Shown here: positions 8,778 through 17,571 of the stretch, in pieces | Position numbering within the stretch: position 1 is the first letter of the stretch | How the letters are laid out: each line of letters begins with the position of its first letter | Source of the DNA: Chersky-840 sp963810195 | GTDB taxonomy: Bacteria > Actinomycetota > Acidimicrobiia > Acidimicrobiales > UBA8190 | DNA: 64,000 nt | Reading direction: 5' to 3' | Assembly (NCBI GenBank): GCA_963810195.1 | Contig: CAWEMO010000001.1 | Span: 682,001 to 746,000, forward strand | Position numbers and translations under genes: made by a program | Notes under the pieces: model-generated | The model's database searches: none | Seen by the model: only the letters and a program-made list of their open reading frames with translations | What the model was told of the DNA's origin: nothing

Positions 8778-9500
8778 ATGTTGCGGATCGCCCCTTCCCT
8801 GCTGTCGGCGGACTTCGGGAGTCTGGCCGAGGCCGTGGGCGAGGTGGCCCCCGAAGCCGATTGGCTGCACGTCGACGTCATGGACGGCCACTTCGTCCCA
8901 AACCTGACCATCGGCCCGCCGGTCGTGCAGTCGCTGCGCAAGCACTCGGGGCTCTTCTTCGACTGCCATCTCATGATGACCAATCCCGGGGAATTCCTCG
9001 AGGCGTTCCGGCACGCCGGTGCCGACGGGTGCACGGTCCATGTCGAGGTGGGGGACACCGCCGCGCTGCTGGCCGAGGCGAGGGCGCTGGGGCTGCGTGC
9101 CGGGCTGGCCGTCAACCCCGAGACCCCCTACGAGGCGATCGACCCCCATCTGGGCGAGGTGGACCTCATCCTGTGCATGACCGTCCATCCCGGCTTCGGT
9201 GGTCAGCGCTTCATGGCCGAGGTCTTGCCGAAGATCGCCCGCACCCGCGCCGAGCTCGACCGCCGGGGGCTCACCGTGGACCTCGAGGTGGACGGGGGGA
9301 TCGACGAGGACACCGCCGGCGCGGTGGTCCGTGCCGGGGCCCGGGTGCTGGTGGCCGGGTCGGCCATCTTCGCCGACGACCGCCCGTGGGAGGCGGCGCG
9401 GCGGCTCCGGCTCGCGGGGGAAGCGGCCCTGCCGCGTGGGGACGGCGGGGGATCCGAACGGGGAATTCGCACGGGCCCGCGCACTCGGCCGACGGTTTGA
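8778..9500 (+). CDS. rpe: Ribulose-phosphate 3-epimerase
   Basis: This 240-aa TIM-barrel enzyme interconverts ribulose 5-phosphate and xylulose 5-phosphate. It begins LRIAPSLLSADFGSL. It has the metal-site motifs WLHVDVMDGHFVPNLTIGP and HLMMTNP, the loop MTVHPGFGGQ, the LEVDGGID motif and a GSAIF phosphate loop. The frame is open 75 nt further upstream into fmt, but ATG 8778 matches the family start. The last 25 residues are a Gly/Arg-rich tail beyond the fold. Confidence 0.95.
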   Translation: MLRIAPSLLSADFGSLAEAVGEVAPEADWLHVDVMDGHFVPNLTIGPPVVQSLRKHSGLFFDCHLMMTNPGEFLEAFRHAGADGCTVHVEVGDTAALLAEARALGLRAGLAVNPETPYEAIDPHLGEVDLILCMTVHPGFGGQRFMAEVLPKIARTRAELDRRGLTVDLEVDGGIDEDTAGAVVRAGARVLVAGSAIFADDRPWEAARRLRLAGEAALPRGDGGGSERGIRTGPRTRPTV

Positions 9501-9513
9501 GGGCCCGCAGCGG

Positions 9514-9519
9514 TAGGCT
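9514..9519 (+). promoter_or_regulatory. Probable -10 box for the 9525 membrane gene
   Basis: TAGGCT is 5 nt before ATG 9525 and 8 nt before ATG 9528, in the same arrangement as upstream of rpe. It suggests a leaderless message beginning at one of the two consecutive ATGs. Confidence 0.4.
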
Positions 9520-9524
9520 TCTCC

Positions 9525-11651
9525 ATGATGGGGGGGAGCCTCGCGGGCGGGACCGCGGCGACGCTCGAAGTTGCCGGGCCTCCGGGCACCGAGCCACCGC
9601 GTCGACCTGATCCGAGCCTCCGTCGCTTCACCGTCGCGGCGGTGGCGGGCATCGCCGTGGCGAGCGTGCCGTTCCTCTGGGTCCTGTGGGACCTGTGGAC
9701 CGGCAAGGTGGACTTCCTGCGCAAAGAGGCCTACCAGAGCGACTTCTACGACCAGCAGGCAAGGGCCCTGTTCCATGGTCACCTCTATTTGCAGACCGGC
9801 GCGTTGGGCATCGAAGGCTTCATCCACGACCACCACACCTACACCTACTTCGGCCTGTTCCCGTCGTTGTTGCGCATGCCGGTCCTCGCCGTGACGAGCA
9901 GCCTCGACGGGCGTCTCAGCGCCCCCTCGATGCTGCTGGCGTGGTTCGCGGCGACGGTCTTCAGCGCGCTGCTCGTCTGGCGCGTCCGGGTCCTCGTCCG
10001 TGGCCCGGTCCTGCTCGGCCGGGCGGAGGCCGCTTTCTACGGCGTCCTGCTCGCCAGCATCGGCGCCGGTTCGACTCTGGTGTATCTGGCCGCGTCGCCG
10101 TTCGTCTTCAACGAGGACCTCTTCTGGAGCGCGGCACTCACCATCGCCAGCCTGTTCGCGCTCCTCGGTGTGCTCGAGCGACCGGGGCGGGCCCGCATTG
10201 TGGTGGCCGGCGTGCTGATCCTGTGCGCCAACCTCGACCGGCCCAACACGGGCTTGGCCTGCGTCATCGCCGCTCTGCTCGTAGCGGCGTGGTTCCGTTT
10301 CAGCCGCAGCGACAAGACGAATCGACGATGGTTCCTCCCCATGCTCGGGGCGGGGCTGATCCCCCTGGCGGTCGGTTGTGCCGTGACGTACGCGCGGTTC
10401 GGCATCCCCTTCGGCGTGCCCGTGACCGAGCAGGTCTTCACCCACGTGAACGCGTACCGGCGGCGCTTCCTGGCCGCCAACGGCAACAGCGAGATCGGGT
10501 TGCAGTTCGCGCCGAGTGCGGCCCTGGCGTACCTCAACCCTGCCGGCATCCGCTGGACGTCGGTCTTCCCCTTCGTGACGCTGCCCGCCGCGCCGGCGTG
10601 CGCCGTGGGGGTGCTTCTCGACCGCCAGTACCCGACCGCCAGCGTCCCCGCCACCATGCCGTTGTTCGTGCTCCTCAGCATCTGGGGCGTCGTGACGTCG
10701 TTCCGGAGGAGGCCTCCGGGGCGGGCCGGCCTGGCGCGCATCCCGCTGTTGGCGGCGGCGTTGGGGGGCGGAGCACTGTTCGCGTGGGGTTACATCGCTC
10801 CGCGCTACCTCGCCGACTTCGTGCCGTTCCTGGTCCTGGGCACTGCGCTGGGCTTCGTCGACCTGTGGCGCCGCGTCGAGGGCCGCAGTCGCCGGGTGCG
10901 CGTGGCGGCCCTGGTCTCGATGGTGGTACTCGGCGTCTATGGCGTCGTGGCGAACGTCGGGATCGCCGTCACGCCCAATGGCGAGTGGGATTCGATCCAG
11001 GCGCTGCATTATGTGCACGCGGAGAAGTCGGCCGCCGACCTGACCGGTGGCCGCCTCGCCGGCCAGGTCGTGCGCGGCTCGGTGCTGCCGTACTGGGCGC
11101 CGGCCCAGGAGCTGTTCGTCGCCAACCAGTGCGCGGCCCTCTACCTCTCCACCGGCGAAACCCTGAAGACGGTACCTTCGCAACAGCGTGAGCATCAGAC
11201 GTGGATACCCGTCGAGCAATCCGCGTACCGCAACGTGCTCGACGTGACGTTCCACGCGCCGATGTCCAGCGACGGGACGAGCCTCCCGCTGGTGAGGATC
11301 GGCCCGGACACGGTGGTGGTGCGGTCCCTCGGAGCGGACGGGCCCGGGCGCATCCGGGTCCAGTTCGAGCTCGACAGTCCCGGCGCACCGAGCTTGGGTT
11401 CTTCGGCTGTCGCCACCTTGGGCCGGTCGTACCGGCTCGTCGCCGTCACCGATCCGCAGCTGCACCGGGTCACGGTTTCGTTCGGCACCAACCCTGTCGC
11501 CGCCCTCGACGTCTACCTGCCCGACACCGGATCCATCTCGTGGTACTCCGCCGGGGGAGTTGCCGATCCTCCCGCGTCGGTGACGCACATCGTCCAAACG
11601 GACCCGCCCGGGCTCTCCCTGTGCCGGACCCTCGACCGGGCCGCCTCATGA
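9525..11651 (+). CDS. Large polytopic membrane protein, possibly GT-C-type glycosyltransferase
   Basis: This 708-aa protein has a hydrophobic segment at residues 36-56 (AAVAGIAVASVPFLWVLWDL). An extracytoplasmic loop with acidic residues follows (FYDQQARALFHGHLYLQ), then about nine more membrane spans to residue about 490 and a soluble C-terminal domain of about 200 residues. The topology and the first-loop motif resemble GT-C family sugar transferases and related Acidimicrobiia membrane proteins. No acceptor or donor can be named from sequence. It seems to be a single-gene unit between rpe and the riboflavin genes. Confidence 0.7.
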   Translation: MMGGSLAGGTAATLEVAGPPGTEPPRRPDPSLRRFTVAAVAGIAVASVPFLWVLWDLWTGKVDFLRKEAYQSDFYDQQARALFHGHLYLQTGALGIEGFIHDHHTYTYFGLFPSLLRMPVLAVTSSLDGRLSAPSMLLAWFAATVFSALLVWRVRVLVRGPVLLGRAEAAFYGVLLASIGAGSTLVYLAASPFVFNEDLFWSAALTIASLFALLGVLERPGRARIVVAGVLILCANLDRPNTGLACVIAALLVAAWFRFSRSDKTNRRWFLPMLGAGLIPLAVGCAVTYARFGIPFGVPVTEQVFTHVNAYRRRFLAANGNSEIGLQFAPSAALAYLNPAGIRWTSVFPFVTLPAAPACAVGVLLDRQYPTASVPATMPLFVLLSIWGVVTSFRRRPPGRAGLARIPLLAAALGGGALFAWGYIAPRYLADFVPFLVLGTALGFVDLWRRVEGRSRRVRVAALVSMVVLGVYGVVANVGIAVTPNGEWDSIQALHYVHAEKSAADLTGGRLAGQVVRGSVLPYWAPAQELFVANQCAALYLSTGETLKTVPSQQREHQTWIPVEQSAYRNVLDVTFHAPMSSDGTSLPLVRIGPDTVVVRSLGADGPGRIRVQFELDSPGAPSLGSSAVATLGRSYRLVAVTDPQLHRVTVSFGTNPVAALDVYLPDTGSISWYSAGGVADPPASVTHIVQTDPPGLSLCRTLDRAAS

Positions 11652-11851
11652 CCAGGCCGACACTGCGCCGGCACCGGCCCGGCGCCCGCTGCAGCACCCA
11701 CCTCGGGCCACACTCCGGGCACCGCGGAGGGTCCATCTCCAGGTCAGGGGGGGTCCCGGCCCTGAGACGGCGGGGCGGACAGCGGAGCTGACCAGCCTTA
11801 ACGCCAGTAGACTCGCGGAGACCTCATGACTCAAGACGGACTCGTGTCCCC
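11652..11851 (+). other. Intergenic region upstream of ribD
   Basis: These 200 nt carry no gene. A TAGACT at 11808-11813 could be a -10 box for the riboflavin genes. I looked for the conserved strands of an FMN riboswitch and did not see them. Confidence 0.4.
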
Positions 11852-12910
11852 ATGACCAAGGCCTCCCAGGAGCCACTCGGGGCGCCCGCCCGGGACCAGG
11901 ATCTCGCCGCCATGCGTCGGGCGCTGGCGCTGGCGGCCTCGGTCCGGACGCGCACGTCCCCGAATCCCTGGGTCGGTGCTGTGCTGATCACGTCCGGGGG
12001 TGACTGCTTCGAGGGTGCGACCGCTCCACCGGGTGGCCCTCATGCCGAGGTCGTGGCCCTGCGCTCCGCAGGGGACCGGGCCCGGGGCGCGACCCTCTAC
12101 ACGACGCTGGAGCCGTGCGCCCACCACGGACGGACGCCCCCCTGCACCGGGGCGGTCGTGGCATCAGGGGTGGCGCGTGTGGTCGTGGCCGCGCTCGACC
12201 CCGACCCGCAGGTATCGGGACGCGGGGTGGCCGAGCTGCAGGGTCACGGGATCACCGTCGACGTGGGAGTCGCCGGCGACGAGGCGTCGGAGCTGCTGGC
12301 TCCGTACCTCAAGCACCGCGTCACCGGGCGCCCCTGGGTCGTGCTCAAGCTGGCCGCCACCATGGACGGGCGCATCGCCGCGCCCGACGGCACGGCGCGC
12401 TGGATCACTGGGGACGCGGCGCGCGCCGACGCGCACCGGTTGCGGGCCGCCTCCGACGCCGTGCTGGTCGGGGCGGGAACGGTCCGGGCGGACGACCCCG
12501 AGCTCACGGTGCGGGTCGACCCCGTGCCGGCCCACCAGCCGTTGCGCGTCGTGCTCGGCCACGCTCCCGACGGGGCCCGGGTCCACCCCGCGCTCGAGAT
12601 GTCGGCGGAGCCCGGCGCCGTGCTCGACGACCTCGGGGCCAAAGGAGTCCTCCAATTGCTCGTCGAGGGCGGCGCCCGCGTTGCCCACGCGTTTCACGCT
12701 GCGGGCCTCGTGGACCGCTACGTCCTCTATCTCGCCCCCGCCCTGTTCGGGGGGGATGACGCCGTGCCCATGTTCAGTGGCCCCGGGGCCCCCCGCGTCG
12801 AGGAGTTGTGGCGAGGCCGCCTGGTGTCGGTCACACAGCTCGGCTCGGACGTGCGCGTCGAGCTCGCCCCCCGGGGACAGGTCGTGCCGGGAGTGGGGAG
12901 GGCGGCGTGA
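11852..12910 (+). CDS. ribD: Bifunctional pyrimidine deaminase / reductase of riboflavin synthesis
   Basis: This 352-aa protein performs the deamination and the sugar reduction steps after GTP cyclohydrolase II. The zinc deaminase domain has GGPHAEVVAL (His64, Glu66) and TTLEPCAHHGRTPPC (Cys89, Cys98). The reductase domain starts near RPWVVLKLAATMDGRIA and includes SDAVLVGAGTVRADDPEL and LLVEGGARVAHAF. Start is ATG 11852. The stop overlaps the ribBA start (GTGATG). Confidence 0.95.
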   Translation: MTKASQEPLGAPARDQDLAAMRRALALAASVRTRTSPNPWVGAVLITSGGDCFEGATAPPGGPHAEVVALRSAGDRARGATLYTTLEPCAHHGRTPPCTGAVVASGVARVVVAALDPDPQVSGRGVAELQGHGITVDVGVAGDEASELLAPYLKHRVTGRPWVVLKLAATMDGRIAAPDGTARWITGDAARADAHRLRAASDAVLVGAGTVRADDPELTVRVDPVPAHQPLRVVLGHAPDGARVHPALEMSAEPGAVLDDLGAKGVLQLLVEGGARVAHAFHAAGLVDRYVLYLAPALFGGDDAVPMFSGPGAPRVEELWRGRLVSVTQLGSDVRVELAPRGQVVPGVGRAA

Positions 12911-14133
12911 TGGACTTCAGCCCCATCGAGGACGCCATCGCGGCCGTCACACGTGGCGAGATCGTGGTCGTCGTGGACGACGAGGACCGGGAGAACGAGG
13001 GTGACCTGATCATGGCGGCGGAGGCTGCCACACCGGAGAAGATCGCCTTCTTCCTGGCCCACACCTCCGGCGTCATCTGCGTGCCGGTCCTGCCCGAGCG
13101 CGCCGATGAGCTCGAGCTCCCCTTGATGGTCAGGGACAACACCGAGTCCCAGCGCACCGCCTTCACGATCAGCGTCGACTACCGCAACGGGACCACGACC
13201 GGCATCTCCGCCGAGGACCGGGCTTCCACGATCCACGCGCTCATCGACCCTCATACGCGTCCGGCCGAGCTCAACCGGCCCGGCCACATCTTCCCGCTCC
13301 GGTACCGACCGGGGGGCGTGCTCAAACGCGCCGGGCACACCGAGGCCACCATCGACCTGGTCGCCGCGGCGGGTCTGTACCCGGCCGGCGTGCTGTGCGA
13401 GCTCGTCTCGGCCGACAAGACCCGCATGGCCCGGCTTCCAGAGCTCGAGCAGTTCGCGCAGGCCCACGGGTTGCTCCTCGTGTCGATCGCCGATCTGATC
13501 CGCTACCGGCGCCACAAGGACAAGCTCGTGCGGTGCATCGCGGGGCCAGCCCGGATTCCGAGCGACTTCGGCGACTTCGCCGGGTACGTCTACGAGTCCG
13601 AGCTCGATGGAGAGCACCACCTCGCCGTGGTGCGCGGTGACGTCAGGGGGAAGAGCAACGTGCTCGTCCGGGTCCACTCCGAGTGCCTGACCGGTGACGT
13701 CTTCGGATCGCTGCGCTGCGACTGCGGGCCCCAGTTGGCGGAGGCGTTGCGGCTCATCGCCGACGAGGGCTCGGGTGTCGTCGTATACCTGCGCGGCCAC
13801 GAGGGCCGCGGCATCGGGCTCGCCCACAAGCTCAGGGCCTACAACCTCCAGGAGCAGGGCCACGACACCGTCGACGCCAACTTGGAGCTCGGACTACCCG
13901 TGGACAACCGCGAGTACGGCATCGGCGCGCAGATCCTCGTCGACCTGGGCGTCAGCACCATGCGGCTGATGACCAACAACCCCATGAAGTACGGCGGTCT
14001 GGAGGGGTTCGGTCTCGACATCGTCGAGCGCGTCCCGCTGACACTGCACTCGAACCCCGAGAACATCGAGTACCTGCGGACCAAACGTGAGCGCCTGGGG
14101 CACATCCTGGAGGGGCTCGATGACGTCCTCTGA
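12910..14133 (+). CDS. ribBA: Bifunctional DHBP synthase / GTP cyclohydrolase II
   Basis: This 407-aa fusion supplies both riboflavin precursors. The N-terminal RibB domain (1-205) has VDDEDRENEGDL and HTSGVICVP, plus the late RPGHIFPLR and HTEATIDL motifs. The C-terminal RibA domain has VRVHSECLTGDVFGSLRCDCG with the three zinc Cys, and YLRGHEGRGIGL. ATG 12910 overlaps the ribD stop; GTG 12907 is an alternative. The last codons overlap ribH. Confidence 0.95.
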   Translation: MDFSPIEDAIAAVTRGEIVVVVDDEDRENEGDLIMAAEAATPEKIAFFLAHTSGVICVPVLPERADELELPLMVRDNTESQRTAFTISVDYRNGTTTGISAEDRASTIHALIDPHTRPAELNRPGHIFPLRYRPGGVLKRAGHTEATIDLVAAAGLYPAGVLCELVSADKTRMARLPELEQFAQAHGLLLVSIADLIRYRRHKDKLVRCIAGPARIPSDFGDFAGYVYESELDGEHHLAVVRGDVRGKSNVLVRVHSECLTGDVFGSLRCDCGPQLAEALRLIADEGSGVVVYLRGHEGRGIGLAHKLRAYNLQEQGHDTVDANLELGLPVDNREYGIGAQILVDLGVSTMRLMTNNPMKYGGLEGFGLDIVERVPLTLHSNPENIEYLRTKRERLGHILEGLDDVL

Positions 14134-14671
14134 CGCCACAGCCCTGTCGGCCGACGCCATCGAGTCGGCAGCCGGACGCGTGGGCTTCTCCCACGTCGGC
14201 GACGCGGCAGCCGCAGATGCCCGGGTCGCGCTGGTGTGTGCAAAGTTCAACGGCGGGATCACCGAACGTCTGCTCGAAGGGGCGCTCGCCGGTCTCGAGG
14301 CGAACGGCACCAAGGCCGCCACCGCCTCGGTGACGTGGGTGCCCGGGGCCTTCGAGCTGCCCCTCGCGGCCGCGCGCCTGGCGGAGTCGGGAACGGTGGA
14401 GGCGGTCGTCGCGCTCGGAGCGGTGATCCGCGGGGAGACCGCGCACTTCGACTACGTGGCCGGGGAGTGTGCGTCGGGGCTGGCTCGTGCCGCCCTGGAC
14501 ACCGGTGTCCCGGTGGTCTTCGGGGTCCTCACCACCGACACCGTCGACCAGGCCCTGGCCCGTTGCGGTGATGGGGAGGCCAACAAGGGGTACGAGGCGG
14601 CGGTCACTGCGCTCGAGATGGCCGACCTGCTCCGCAAGTTGCCGGCGCCGACGTCGTCGCCGGCACGCTGA
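14120..14671 (+). CDS. ribH: 6,7-dimethyl-8-ribityllumazine synthase
   Basis: This 183-aa protein condenses the pyrimidine and the C4 sugar to lumazine. It has VALVCAKFNGGITERLLEGAL, VPGAFELPLAA and GAVIRGETAHFDYVAGECA with the catalytic His. The start ATG 14120 overlaps the end of ribBA. About 30 residues precede the fold, more than usual. The final enzyme, riboflavin synthase RibE, is not encoded between these genes or elsewhere in the window. Confidence 0.95.
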   Translation: MTSSDATALSADAIESAAGRVGFSHVGDAAAADARVALVCAKFNGGITERLLEGALAGLEANGTKAATASVTWVPGAFELPLAAARLAESGTVEAVVALGAVIRGETAHFDYVAGECASGLARAALDTGVPVVFGVLTTDTVDQALARCGDGEANKGYEAAVTALEMADLLRKLPAPTSSPAR

Positions 14672-14691
14672 CGCGCCCTCGAGGAACGGGA

Positions 14692-15567
14692 ATGCTGCGA
14701 CTCGTCCTGCCCAAGGGATCGCTCGAAAAGGCGACGCTGGACCTCTTCACCGCGGCCGACCTCGCCGTGGTGCGGGGTTCGGACGTCGACTACCGCGCCA
14801 CCATCGACGACCCACGCGTCGACGAGGTCCGTATCCTGCGGCCCCAGGAGATCCCCGGGTATGTGGCCGAGGGCAACTTCGATCTGGGGATCACCGGTCG
14901 CGACTGGATCGAGGAGACCGGAGCGGACGTGGTGTCGCTCGGCGAGTTGGCGTACTCCAAGGCTACGGCGAAGCCCATCCGGGTGGTGCTGGCCGTCGCC
15001 GCGGATTCTGCCGTGCAGACGATCGCGGACCTGGCGCCGGGGGCCCGGGTCTCCACCGAATACCCCGAGCTCACCCGGCGTGTGCTCGAGAAGCACGGCG
15101 TCCACGCCGAGATCCGCATGTCCTACGGTGCCACCGAAGCCAAGATCCCCGACATCGCCGATGCGGTGGTGGAGATCACCGAGACGGGCCGGGCCCTCGC
15201 CGCCGCCAATTTGCGCATCGTGGACACACTTCTCGTCTCGCGCACCGAGCTCATCGCCAACCCCACCTCGGCCTCGGACCCCGACAAGCGCCTCGCCATG
15301 GGCCACCTGATGACCTTGTTGCAAGGTGCCCTCGAAGCTCGGGGCAAGGTACTCCTCAAGCTCAACGTCGTGGCGGGCAAGCTCGAGGCCGTGGTCTCGG
15401 TCCTGCCCGCCTTGAAGTCCCCGACGGTCTCGGAGCTGTCGGGCGGAGCCGGGTACGCGGTCGAGACGGTGGTGCCCAAGTCGGAGGTGAACGTCCTGAT
15501 CCCCGCGCTCAAAGACCGCGGCGCCACCGACATCATCGAGCTCCCGCTGTCGAAGATCGTCCACTGA
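14692..15567 (+). CDS. hisG: ATP phosphoribosyltransferase (long form)
   Basis: This 291-aa enzyme starts histidine synthesis from ATP and PRPP. It has LRLVLPKGSLEKAT, GNFDLGITGRDWIEE and the PRPP loop, with the C-terminal HisG_C regulatory domain (about 205-290) that carries histidine feedback inhibition in the long form. A ribosome-binding site (GAGGAACGGG) precedes ATG 14692, 20 nt after ribH. No other his gene is in the window, although hisE often precedes hisG in Actinobacteria. Confidence 0.95.
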   Translation: MLRLVLPKGSLEKATLDLFTAADLAVVRGSDVDYRATIDDPRVDEVRILRPQEIPGYVAEGNFDLGITGRDWIEETGADVVSLGELAYSKATAKPIRVVLAVAADSAVQTIADLAPGARVSTEYPELTRRVLEKHGVHAEIRMSYGATEAKIPDIADAVVEITETGRALAAANLRIVDTLLVSRTELIANPTSASDPDKRLAMGHLMTLLQGALEARGKVLLKLNVVAGKLEAVVSVLPALKSPTVSELSGGAGYAVETVVPKSEVNVLIPALKDRGATDIIELPLSKIVH

Positions 15568-15580
15568 GCCGGCGGACACG

Positions 15581-15820
15581 ATGACCCAGGCGCGCGGCGG
15601 GCCACGGTCAGGACGGGCCGGCGTGGTGACCGCGTTCGACGAGCCGAGGGGGCTCGGGGTCGTGCGCGCCGATGACGGAAGCACCTATCCCTTTCACTGC
15701 ACGTCCCTGGCCGACGGGACCAGGGACGTGGCCCTCGGGGCTCGCGTCGTGTTCGTCGTGGCCGCCGGGCACGGCGGGCGCTACGAAGCGCGAGCCGTGG
15801 CGACCCTTCGCGCCGGCTGA
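15581..15820 (+). CDS. Cold-shock-like OB-fold protein
   Basis: This 79-aa protein resembles a cold-shock domain: GVVTAFDEPRGLGVVRADDG, FHCTSLADGTRDVALGARVVF. The usual aromatic RNP1 (KGFGFI) is replaced by RGLGVV, so nucleic-acid binding may differ from classic CspA. It follows hisG by 13 nt and may be co-transcribed. Function beyond probable RNA binding is unknown. Confidence 0.75.
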   Translation: MTQARGGPRSGRAGVVTAFDEPRGLGVVRADDGSTYPFHCTSLADGTRDVALGARVVFVVAAGHGGRYEARAVATLRAG

Positions 15821-15848
15821 GGCCCCGACGCTCCTGTCGACGACCACG

Positions 15849-15882
15849 TCTGCCCGGCGGCGCGAGCCGGCCCGAGGGCAGA
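15849..15882. terminator. Hairpin between convergent genes
   Basis: TCTGCCC at 15849-15855 pairs with GGGCAGA at 15876-15882, with further possible inner pairing (CCGGC/GCCGG). It lies between the ends of the convergent cold-shock-like gene and the DUF1844 gene, so a bidirectional terminator is plausible. No T-run follows. Confidence 0.4.
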
Positions 15883-15884
15883 AC

Positions 15885-16385
15885 TCAGGAGGGGCCGGGG
15901 CCGCCCTCTCCGTCGGCGGCGTTGAGCGACTCGCTGATCTGCACGAAGGCCAGTCGGATCTGGGCCAGGGCGTCGCGCAGCGAGGGCTCGGCTTCCCCCA
16001 GCCTTCCCTGGAGACCTTCCACGAGCGCGGCCATGGCGTCGACGGCCAGTCGGGCCTGGTCGAATCCGGGGGGCTGTTGCGAAAGGTGGATGGCGGCGAG
16101 CTCGAACAAGCCGTAGACATGGTTGGCCACGACAACCTCTGCCGGGGTGCCCAGCAATTGACGCCGCAACTCGTCGAGCCGGCCGGCGATCTCGGCCTGC
16201 TCCTCGGGCCCGAGATCCTCGAGCTGTTCGGGCCCGGTCCCCTCCGCGCCGCCCGGCGGCGCGCCTCGGGCCGGCGGCTCCGCGCCGGCCGCGCGCGGCG
16301 GTGCTCCAGAAGGGTCCGGGGCGGTCCGGTCGTCGCCGGCGGGCTTGACTCGGTGCTCGCCCTCAGGTGTCCACAGGCTGCTCAC
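15885..16385 (-). CDS. DUF1844-domain protein
   Basis: This protein of about 166 aa has a Pro/Ala-rich acidic N-terminal half. The C-terminal helical domain is typical of DUF1844: VVVANHVYGLFELAAIHLS, then QARLAVDAMAALVEGLQGRL and IRLAFVQI. The role of the family is not known. In Actinobacteria it is commonly found next to infC, as here, where it is divergent from it. GTG 16385 (SSLWTPEGEH) is preferred because the further upstream open frame overlaps the infC promoter and leader. Confidence 0.8.
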   Translation of the reverse strand: MSSLWTPEGEHRVKPAGDDRTAPDPSGAPPRAAGAEPPARGAPPGGAEGTGPEQLEDLGPEEQAEIAGRLDELRRQLLGTPAEVVVANHVYGLFELAAIHLSQQPPGFDQARLAVDAMAALVEGLQGRLGEAEPSLRDALAQIRLAFVQISESLNAADGEGGPGPS

Positions 16386-16391
16386 GCCTGG

Positions 16392-16585
16392 TAGCGTAGA
16401 ACTTTGAGCAACAGGGAAAGCGGGGTCACGCCGTCGGCGCACCCCCACCCGCCACCGGCAACGGTGCGTCGGGTCTCGCGGGGGTCCGTGACGGGACACC
16501 GAGGGCGGCGACCGCGCTTCCGATAACGGCTCCGGGGAGATCCGGAGTCCTGCAACGACGGGAGTGATGTCGGATCGCCACACCC
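16392..16585 (+). promoter_or_regulatory. infC operon promoter and long leader
   Basis: TAGCGT at 16392-16397 is a plausible -10 box. It would give a leader of about 180 nt before the infC ATG, long for this genome where many genes seem leaderless. infC-rpmI-rplT operons in other bacteria are autoregulated by IF3 or L20 through their leaders. Some GC-rich hairpins are visible, but I cannot assign a known leader class. A GTGATG pair at 16564-16569, preceded by GGGAG, opens a 21-22 codon frame that overlaps infC. Confidence 0.4.
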
Positions 16586-17284
16586 ATGACGACCAACGAG
16601 ACCAGGATCAACGATCGCATCCGTGCGCGTGACGTGCGCCTGGTGGACCCCGAGGGCCAACAGCTCGGCATCCGTCCGCTGCCCGAAGCCCTGGCCATCG
16701 CCCGGCAGCTCGACCTGGACCTGGTCGAAGTCGCTCCGCTGGCCAACCCGCCGGTCTGCCGGATCATGGACTACGGCAAGTACAAGTTCGACGAGGCGCA
16801 GAAGGCCAAGGAGTCCAGGCGCAAGACCACCAGCGTCGGGATCAAGGAGATGAAGTACCGGCCGAAGATCGGTCCTGGTGACTTCGACACCAAGACCCGG
16901 CAGGTGCTCAAGTTCCTGAACGAAGGCCACAAGGTCAAGGTCACGATCATGTTCCGGGGCCGAGAGGTCTTCCATCCGGAGCTGGGAAAGAAGATCCTCG
17001 ATCGTGTCGCCGAGCACGTCGACGGCACGGCGCGTGTGGAGTCCGAACCGAGGCTCGACGGTCGCAACATGGTGATGGTGCTCGCACCGGACAAGAGGGC
17101 CAAACAGTCAGCGGCCGCCCGGGCCGCCCAGCACGACGAAGGCGGTCACGGACAGCCCACCGGGGAGCCGGCGACACCCGTCAGCAGCGAAAGCCTGGGG
17201 CCCGTCGGGACCAACGGCGCACCGCCTGCCGGGGCGCCAGCAGCGGCTCCCGACCCAGCATCGGGCCGCCAGGAAGGAACGTGA
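16586..17284 (+). CDS. infC: Translation initiation factor IF-3
   Basis: This 232-aa protein binds the 30S subunit and proofreads the start codon. The N-domain has NDRIRARDVRLVDPEGQQLG and the C-domain has KEMKYRPKIGPGDFDTKTRQ and KVTIMFRGREV. About 55 residues at the C-terminus are a Pro/Ala/Gly-rich extension beyond the normal fold, as in several Actinobacteria. The start is ATG 16586 without a clear ribosome-binding site. It leads the infC-rpmI-rplT cluster. Confidence 0.95.
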   Translation: MTTNETRINDRIRARDVRLVDPEGQQLGIRPLPEALAIARQLDLDLVEVAPLANPPVCRIMDYGKYKFDEAQKAKESRRKTTSVGIKEMKYRPKIGPGDFDTKTRQVLKFLNEGHKVKVTIMFRGREVFHPELGKKILDRVAEHVDGTARVESEPRLDGRNMVMVLAPDKRAKQSAAARAAQHDEGGHGQPTGEPATPVSSESLGPVGTNGAPPAGAPAAAPDPASGRQEGT

Positions 17285-17285
17285 C

Positions 17286-17480
17286 ATGCCGAAGATGAAG
17301 ACGGACCGGGGCGCCGCCAAGCGCTTCAAGGTCACGGGCACCGGCCGGCTGCGGCGGCGCCAGGCCAACCGGTCGCATCTGCTCGAGAAGAAGTCCAGTG
17401 TCCGCACGCGCCGGCTGGGGCGTGAGGTCGAAGTCGCCGCCTCGGACCGCCGCGAGGTGCGTCGCCTGCTCGGTCGGTAA
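17286..17480 (+). CDS. rpmI: 50S ribosomal protein L35
   Basis: This 64-aa basic protein has the L35 pattern MPKMKTDRGAAKRFKVTGTG, then RSHLLEKKSS and RRLLGR. A ribosome-binding site (GGAAGGAAC) precedes the ATG. It follows infC by 1 nt. Confidence 0.96.
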   Translation: MPKMKTDRGAAKRFKVTGTGRLRRRQANRSHLLEKKSSVRTRRLGREVEVAASDRREVRRLLGR

Positions 17481-17571
17481 CCCCGGGGCGGGCAACCGGC
17501 CCGCCTGCGGGTCTCGCCGCACCGGCCACGGTGCGCGCATTTGCAGATGTCGTCCACGAAAGGAGCTGGTC

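Noticed and set aside
8418..11597. 1059-aa open frame on the minus strand
   Set aside because: It covers fmt, rpe and the membrane protein in antisense, is full of His/Arg/Gly and shows no domain.
11652..11851. FMN riboswitch upstream of ribD
   Set aside because: The conserved strands of the RFN element could not be found; the region shows only a possible -10 box.
16564..16632. Small ORF starting at GTG/ATG before infC
   Set aside because: It has a good GGGAG site but only 21-22 codons, overlaps infC and encodes no recognisable peptide; noted in the leader entry only.
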